The notes beneath the pieces are model-generated. The model was not told the DNA's origin, ran no database searches, and was given only the letters and a program-made list of their open reading frames with translations. From NCBI GenBank assembly GCA_036250195.1, contig JAVHZZ010000003.1:87189418-87253417 (forward strand): a stretch of DNA of 64,000 nt, in the 5' to 3' direction. Source of the stretch: Mixophyes australis (Eukaryota > Chordata > Amphibia > Anura > Limnodynastidae). Position 1 is the stretch's first letter. Every line of letters starts with the position of its first letter. Made by a program: the position numbers and the translations under genes. Below are positions 58,531 through 64,000 of this stretch, one piece after another.

Positions 58531-59278
58531 GCCATGAGAAAATCGAGACAGGCAGCGGCTGCTGCAGCCAAACTGGAGCAGTAAACTTAACAAACTATGT
58601 CTGCACCCCATAAAGAGGGGATGTCCATTGTTCGGATTCTAAACCCTCCACCTGAGTCTGCAGCACATACTCCTGGTTATCTCTGCTAGCGAAATGAAGA
58701 TGACTGACGGGATTGGGGAGGTACAAGTTGATCTCGCCAAAAGATGTCAGACCTGGAGGAAAGGCGACAAAGCAACAATTTGACATTTGTAGGCCTCCGT
58801 GAAAAAGGGGGGATCTAATCTGGAGTGGTTCCTTGAAAACTGGTTAATTCGGGAGTCTGGAAAATAGGTTTTCTCTCCACATTTCACGGTTGAGCGGGCT
58901 CACCGTCTTTCACTGCATCTGTATCCACCTGGTGTTCCCTCCCGCACATTCATTGCAATGATCCTACACTACAAAGACAGAGATGCTGTCCTTGTGCGTC
59001 AGCACGGCCCCCTCAAATATGAGAACCATGTTATCTCCATTTTTCTGGACTTTGCGCTGGAGGTTCAGAGGAGCAGATGCTTGTTTTCCCAAGTTAACAG
59101 AAGATGGAGGGACTTACAACTACCCTACTCCATGCTTTATCAGGCCAGACTCAGGGTGTCCACAGATGGCAGGCAGCAATTCTTCACTTCACCTAGAGAC
59201 TTGCCCAATGACTGGATAGAAGACAACCAGCGAGAGCTCCAGATCCTTGATGGCCCTCTTCATAAGTTTATGAGTTAA
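58531..59278 (+). pseudogene. L1-clade LINE ORF1 (broken)
   Basis: The likely start is the ATG at 58,538, followed by an alanine-rich segment (RQAAAAAKLEQ) and a stop. After frame changes the C-terminal half is open from 58,958 to 59,278. It includes MILHYKDRDAVLVRQHGP, ISIFLDFALEVQRSR, LPYSMLYQARLRVSTDG and a tail with FFTSPRDLPNDWIE. This is the conserved RRM/CTD part of L1 ORF1p-type RNA chaperones. At least one stop and one frameshift separate the halves, so no intact ORF1 protein is made. The 58,100-58,530 stretch upstream is probably 5' UTR. Confidence 0.75.
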
Positions 59279-59639
59279 AGTCTACAAATTGCTGTCTAGA
59301 TCATTTGGTTAAGTTTGCACTGACACTATATAGTGCCTCTTCTTTTGTAACAGTAGTGGCAGAGTTAGTTGGGGAATTATATTTGAGGGAGTTCCAGCTA
59401 GTAATAGCTTAGTTGCCTCTGAGCTCAATTAGTTAGTGTCATTTAGGGGTTAAGTTTCTATAACTGTAGGGATCCAAGTGTACCCAAGCTGTTAACTATT
59501 ATGCTGGGTATGTCAGATGGGTTGGGGAGGTTTGTTATTTTTCATGTTCCTGTTTTTGTTTTTGTTATTTTTTCAATTGTGCAGCTATGTGTTCTGTTTT
59601 CTCATCTAAGATGACTGAAATTTCAGTGTTGCAGGTTCA

Positions 59640-62600
59640 ATTTCTCTCTAGATAGCGGTTATTTTAATAGTGTCCATGTAAAGAATTTTAGGGGCCTCAA
59701 TGACAAAGTTAAGCGCTCCTTAGTGGATAAATCACCTGTGGAAATTTTCTCCAGATATTACCTGCCTTGTGGAAACACACTTACGTGGTGGCAGGGGCAG
59801 GCTGGGCTAGGTGGCAGGGGGGCATCTGCCCCCCAGGCTGTTCCCATAGTGGGCAACCTTTGGCTGAGTCACTGGGCCACCTGCAGTTTTTTCCATTAAA
59901 ATGTTCCTAATAGGCTGCTGAGTCGAGTCTTGCCCCCCTGACTAAAATATGCCAGTCCTCCCATGAACTGTGGTAAGGTTTTAACTCTCAAACAGCCTTG
60001 GGTGGGTTGGGCCTACCACTCAGTACATTCCCCGAACTCCAGAGGAGTTACTATCCTCATTAAAAACACTAATGTTACACTCTAGAACACTTACAATTTG
60101 ACCCCTATGGAAGGTTTGTCTTTCTATGAGCGGTACTTGAGTTGTCTACGATAGTGATTATTGACACATACACCCCCTTTACTCTAATTGGATCCGAGGT
60201 GCTTAAAAAGGCTGCGTCCTTTCAGGCTTTATCCCCTGATACCCCAGTCTGTATTGGATCAAGGACTTTAATAATGTCCTTGAGCCCGATCTGCATAGGT
60301 GGAGGGAGGTCTCAACTCGATGAGCCCATTTTATTTTCCAAGCTCCTGCAGGAAATGGGCATTGTGAATTTACACGCAACATTTTTCATGCCATTCCACC
60401 ACTTGCAACTCCTTATCCTATATAGATCTCATCCTCATGTCTCTCCGGTGCTACCCCTTGTGTCCACTGTTGACTACCTAGCAAGGGGAGAATCTTTGAT
60501 CACTCCCTCCCTTCAAGCCCAGGTTGACATAGCTGCAGACAATGGAATGTGTTTTTTTGGAAGATACATGTGATATGGTGGCGTGGATCTCATAATCCTT
60601 TGGGAGGGCTATTTCAGAGATAACAGACACGACAATCCGGCACTTTAATGAGGTGCTTTTAAGACCACCTCCAGGGCACCCTTTTTAAAAAAGTATCAGT
60701 CACCAAAAGTTTTAACCATGTAAAGAATTAAAGTTAGAACAGCCCTACAGGAATCTGGAGACAACATACATTGTTCCTCATCCGACAGACGATAGGATTC
60801 AGTGGCTTGGGGCGCAAGTGGTCGGATTTCTTATTTAATAAATCCAAACAAAGGCTTTTATTCAGTAAGTACTCTCAGTACTCTAAGGCAGACATGGGCA
60901 GTATTTGCATGGCTTGCCTGGCCAGGAAAGAAGTGGCAGATACAGCGGTCATGGCTATCCTTGACGCTGCCAATGTTAAGCATTTTTACCAAAGTGGGTT
61001 TTGCCAACACTTTTTTAAATTACTATAAAGCGCTAGATGACTAAGATCTCCTTTACAGTCTCACAACTTAATACCTATTTATACTCTATTAAACTCCCCC
61101 CGTTGTCTGGCAAAGCAGTCACATTTTTGAATGCCCTCCTTACTGTCGAGTATGTGGATTTTGCGATCACCTTCTTTCCCAACCGCAAGGCATCGGGTAT
61201 AGATGGCATTCCAGTTGAATGACACAATAAATGTAGGAACTTCTTGCTAACTATATGAGACTGTTGGAGGCGGACACTATGTCACCCTCAATGTCGGAAG
61301 CATTGATTGTAGTGTTGCCTAAGTCTGGGAAAGACCCTCTCCATGCCGATTCCTAGTGGCCAGTCTCATTGCTGGATTCGGACGTTAAGATCCTTGCCAA
61401 AATTCTCGCCACCTGACACAACTCAGTTATTAACCAGATCATCCACCCCAATCAGACGGGGTTCATTCCTGGCAAATCTACCACAACTATCTTGCGCTGC
61501 CAGTTTATGCATCTATAACTGGCCCATGAAGCTGAGCCGGGGGACTGCAGTGGTGTCACTTGATGCTGCTAAAGCCTTTGACTCGATGGAATGGGTCAAC
61601 CTTTGGGAGGTGATGAGGAAATTTGGCTTAGGTGCTACTTCTATTTGCTGGCTGCTGCTACTGTACCTCGCCCCTGCGGCGTGGATGTGAATGGCTGTCC
61701 CCTACCTTGTTCGAATTGGCTATAGAGTTGCTGGCCTGCTTAATATGTGCACATCTTGGCATACATGTCCTTCCTGCTTGGAGGGCCATGGATACAATAG
61801 TCCTATACACTAATGACACATATTGTTTTTAGCAGATGTAGACCTTTCCCTGACTAACCTCTTAAATGCTCTCGACAATTTTGGATGTTTCTCTAGTCTG
61901 AAAATAAATTTATACAAGTCCAGTATTTTCCGGTTCATGGTTTCCTTCTGCCCACATTTTCTCCCAGCTACTCTCTCCAATGGACACTGCCCTTTAAGTA
62001 CCTGGGTATCTGGATAACTCCTCCAGCGGGGAATTATGCTAAATTAAATATTGACCTCATTACTGACTATTTTAAGCTTAGGTCCCACTTGTGGAAGTGG
62101 CTCCCTCTCGTTATGACTGGGAGAATCAATCTGTTTAAGTGGATTATGCAATCCAAGTTTCTTTACACATTACAACACTCAACCGCTTACATTCCCAACT
62201 GAATATTTCAATTTATTAACACACTACTCTCCTCATTTATCTGGGGGGATGAAAGGGCCAGAATAAAAATTGGTTCCCTTTGCAAATCCAAAGCTTGGAT
62301 TGGCTGGCTTTGTCCAATCTTAAATTTTACTACATGGCAGCACAATTGTCGAACCTCTGTGCGCCTCTGGGAATAATGCCTTGATGAATTTCCTTTGGTG
62401 AGCAGACGGGACTCACATCTACCCTACTACATACACTGCTGGTGGGCAGGACAGCTACTAATTGTGCTCCTAGTATCTCTCAGTCAGTCAGCTTCTGGAA
62501 AATCGCTCATAGTCTTTTGGGTGGAGAGTTCTTTGATCCAGGCACTCCATTCTGGCACAATCCTAATTTCCCCAAGGTGAACAAGTTAAGCAAAGACAAT

Positions 62601-63271
62601 ATTTGGGGTTGGTTTGCGGTGTTTGCAGTAGGCCAGCTCTATGAATCGAGGGTGTCAAAATTGTTTTTTCAACTCCAGCAGGAGTTTGGCTTTTCCCTCA
62701 CTGCTTTACCAATATTTTGCAAAACAAACATGCTTTCCACTCACAATTTGGCAATTCATCTCCACCAATTTGTAGTTCTCCTGTCAGAACTTTACTAAGA
62801 AATATGGCTAGACGCAGGGTTGTCTCCACTGTGTATACTGAGATTAATTACCACTATGTGCCTGATAGTTGATTACCCCTTAAAGCTAAATGGGAGTCAG
62901 ATGTGGAAGCATCGTCTGATGAAGAATGGTACCAGATTTGAAAGGATAGTAGAGATGTCACATGATGTGTTTGCTTTCAGCAGATACATTTATACCTGAG
63001 CTCCCTGGTTAGGATGGGTGGTCAAAGCGACTCTGACTGCCCCAAATGTGGTTTACTTGATGGCACCTACTGGTGCCTGTTATGGGAATACTGGTGGGTG
63101 CACACCTTCTGGACAGATGTATGGGCATGTATTAGTGACACAGTGCTTTATCCCCCCCTTGAGCCTAAGGGGTGCATGTTTGGCTCCTCCCTGGAGGATG
63201 TATTGGAGAGATCTCCCTACCAATATATCTTTATTCTCACGGCTTTGGCCAAAGTTGTTATAGCTCGCTGA
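59640..63271 (+). pseudogene. L1-clade LINE ORF2 (endonuclease-RT), broken and interrupted
   Basis: The N-terminal endonuclease region starts near 59,690 (VKNFRGLNDKVKRSL, later a CGNTHLR-like word before the insertion). It is interrupted by a hAT-like MITE at 59,792-59,965 and continues with LTLKQPWVGW. Landmarks of the RT follow in several frames: FPNRKASGIDGIPVE (about 61,175), QTGFIPGKSTTT, DAAKAFDSMEW (about 61,565) and LYTNDTYCF (about 61,808), where the active-site YADD has become YTND. The C-terminal domain has KYLGIWITPP, LPLVMTGRINLFKWIM and SFIWGDERARI, and finishes near 63,271 after a CPKCGLLDGTYWC segment. Many stops and frame changes show that it is dead. It is nearly full length, unlike the other LINE copies here. 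Confidence 0.85.
59792..59965 (-). mobile_element. hAT-like MITE inserted in L1 ORF2
   Basis: Reverse-oriented relative of 26,814-27,000: begins CAGGGGCAGGCTGGGCTAGG and ends CCAGTCCTCCCATG, with CTGCCCCCCAGGCTG and GTCGAGTCTTGCCCCCC inside. The interrupted ORF2 resumes directly after it. The flanking 8-mers CGTGGTGG and AACTGTGG agree at only 4 positions, so the duplication has decayed or the boundary is a few bases off. Confidence 0.75.
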
Positions 63272-64000
63272 GAAAGTCTACACATCACAATTATCAGGTG
63301 CAGCTTCAGTACCTCAATGATCACCCACAGCAATGACAACAATGCCTTTTCCAGTGTTTCCTAAATGACAGATGCATCTAATTGTGTAACTGTTTCCCCC
63401 TCACCATAGCTTAATCCAACTGTGCAAGCAGGTTGGAAATTGTTGTCAGGCTAAATCGCTAGAATCTGCAAACACTGTTTAGTGTGCATTTTGCTCAACT
63501 GACAAATATTTGTCACCCACTGCATATTTTTTATTGTAAGTAATTGAATGGTGCTCTTTGTTTCATTGCAACTCACACTAGCAGGTCTTCTGTTCTTCTA
63601 TGATGTATTTAGCGATGAGGAGTTAGCACATTAGTACATTGCCCTTTTTTCCATACCTGATGTTTATGGGAGTGCGGGACAAGAATACATTTTCATCTTA
63701 GTCACCCCTCTGAGAATGACTATCACATTGTAAGTCTACAGTCTCGTTATGTTCATCCTGTTATGTAAAATCATTGGCACGTATTTGTAATTTGAGATGT
63801 ACTATTTTTCACCATTATTAGAATTTGACATATTGCCCTCAATGTCTGCAAAGCTGTGACTAAAAAAAGAAATATGATTGACTTCTTTACGTTCCATTCA
63901 CTGCAATCTGCCTGGTTCTACAGTAGCTGGAAATTATCTGCCATGGTTTTGGCAAATCTGGATCCATTCATTATTTTTTTCTGAAAGTTGGAGATTCACA
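63272..64000. other. Probable L1 3' UTR and spacer
   Basis: The sequence after the ORF2 stop shows no recognised feature. Some of it is probably L1 3' UTR, but no tail or target duplication could be identified. Confidence 0.4.

Overview
This is eukaryotic, intron- and repeat-type DNA, most likely from an anuran amphibian. The evidence is the repeat mix: L2/CR1/L1 LINE remnants, a tRNA-derived SINE that shares its 3' tail with an L2 LINE, many inverted-repeat MITEs with TAA or 8-bp target duplications, gypsy-type LTRs, and AT-rich spacers with ATC, AAT, AT and TATC microsatellites. I found no exon of a host gene. The organism call is inference from repeat style.

The centrepiece is 33,381-41,874: a complete, minus-strand Ty3/gypsy chromovirus of the Tf1/sushi type, flanked by a 5-bp duplication (ACCTG). 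Its two 2,114-bp LTRs differ, by eye, at one base, so the insertion is very young. Gag (CCHC knuckle) and Pol (protease, RT, RNase H, integrase, chromodomain) are open. Three RNA-level devices can be read from the sequence. First, Gag-Pol is joined by a -1 frameshift signal: a GGGAAAT slippery heptamer followed by a perfectly paired H-type pseudoknot. Second, there is no tRNA-type primer site; the bases next to the 5' LTR are instead complementary over 10 nt to the predicted 5' end of the element's own RNA, about 31 nt after a TATA box, which is the Tf1-style self-priming layout. Third, the LTR has a very short U3 (~176 bp) and a ~1.9-kb R-U5 with two repeat blocks, one of which is a set of four hairpins with a compensatory base-pair change.

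Layout. 0.2-0.5 kb: L1 ORF2 tail (minus). 0.5-9 kb: MITEs and microsatellites in AT-rich spacer. 10.4-11.5 kb: L2 fragment (plus). 11.6-12.1 kb: TAA-flanked MITE. 12.9-14.0 kb: L2 fragment (minus). 16.4-17.1 kb: ~33-bp minisatellite, followed by a 180-bp palindrome. 18.4-18.6 kb: MITE. 19.8-20.5 kb: solo LTR with perfect TSD. 21.0-21.95 kb: 29-copy 32-bp minisatellite. 22.9-23.4 kb: CR1 3' end (minus). 25.2-25.7 kb: MITE. 26.1-26.4 kb: SINE. 26.8-27.0 kb: hAT-like MITE with perfect 8-bp TSD. 27.4-27.8 kb: solo LTR. 31.3-32.5 kb: solo LTR with internal repeats. 33.4-41.9 kb: the chromovirus. 42.0-43.6 kb: decayed protein gene with a tyrosine-recombinase-like C-terminus. 45.6-45.9 kb: GC-rich MITE. 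46-58 kb: mostly unrecognised spacer. 58.1-63.3 kb: nearly full-length but broken L1 LINE with a hAT-like MITE inside ORF2.

The parts do not form one pathway. The window is a stack of mobile elements, of which only the chromovirus looks capable of expression. All four gypsy-type LTR elements lie in the same (minus) orientation.
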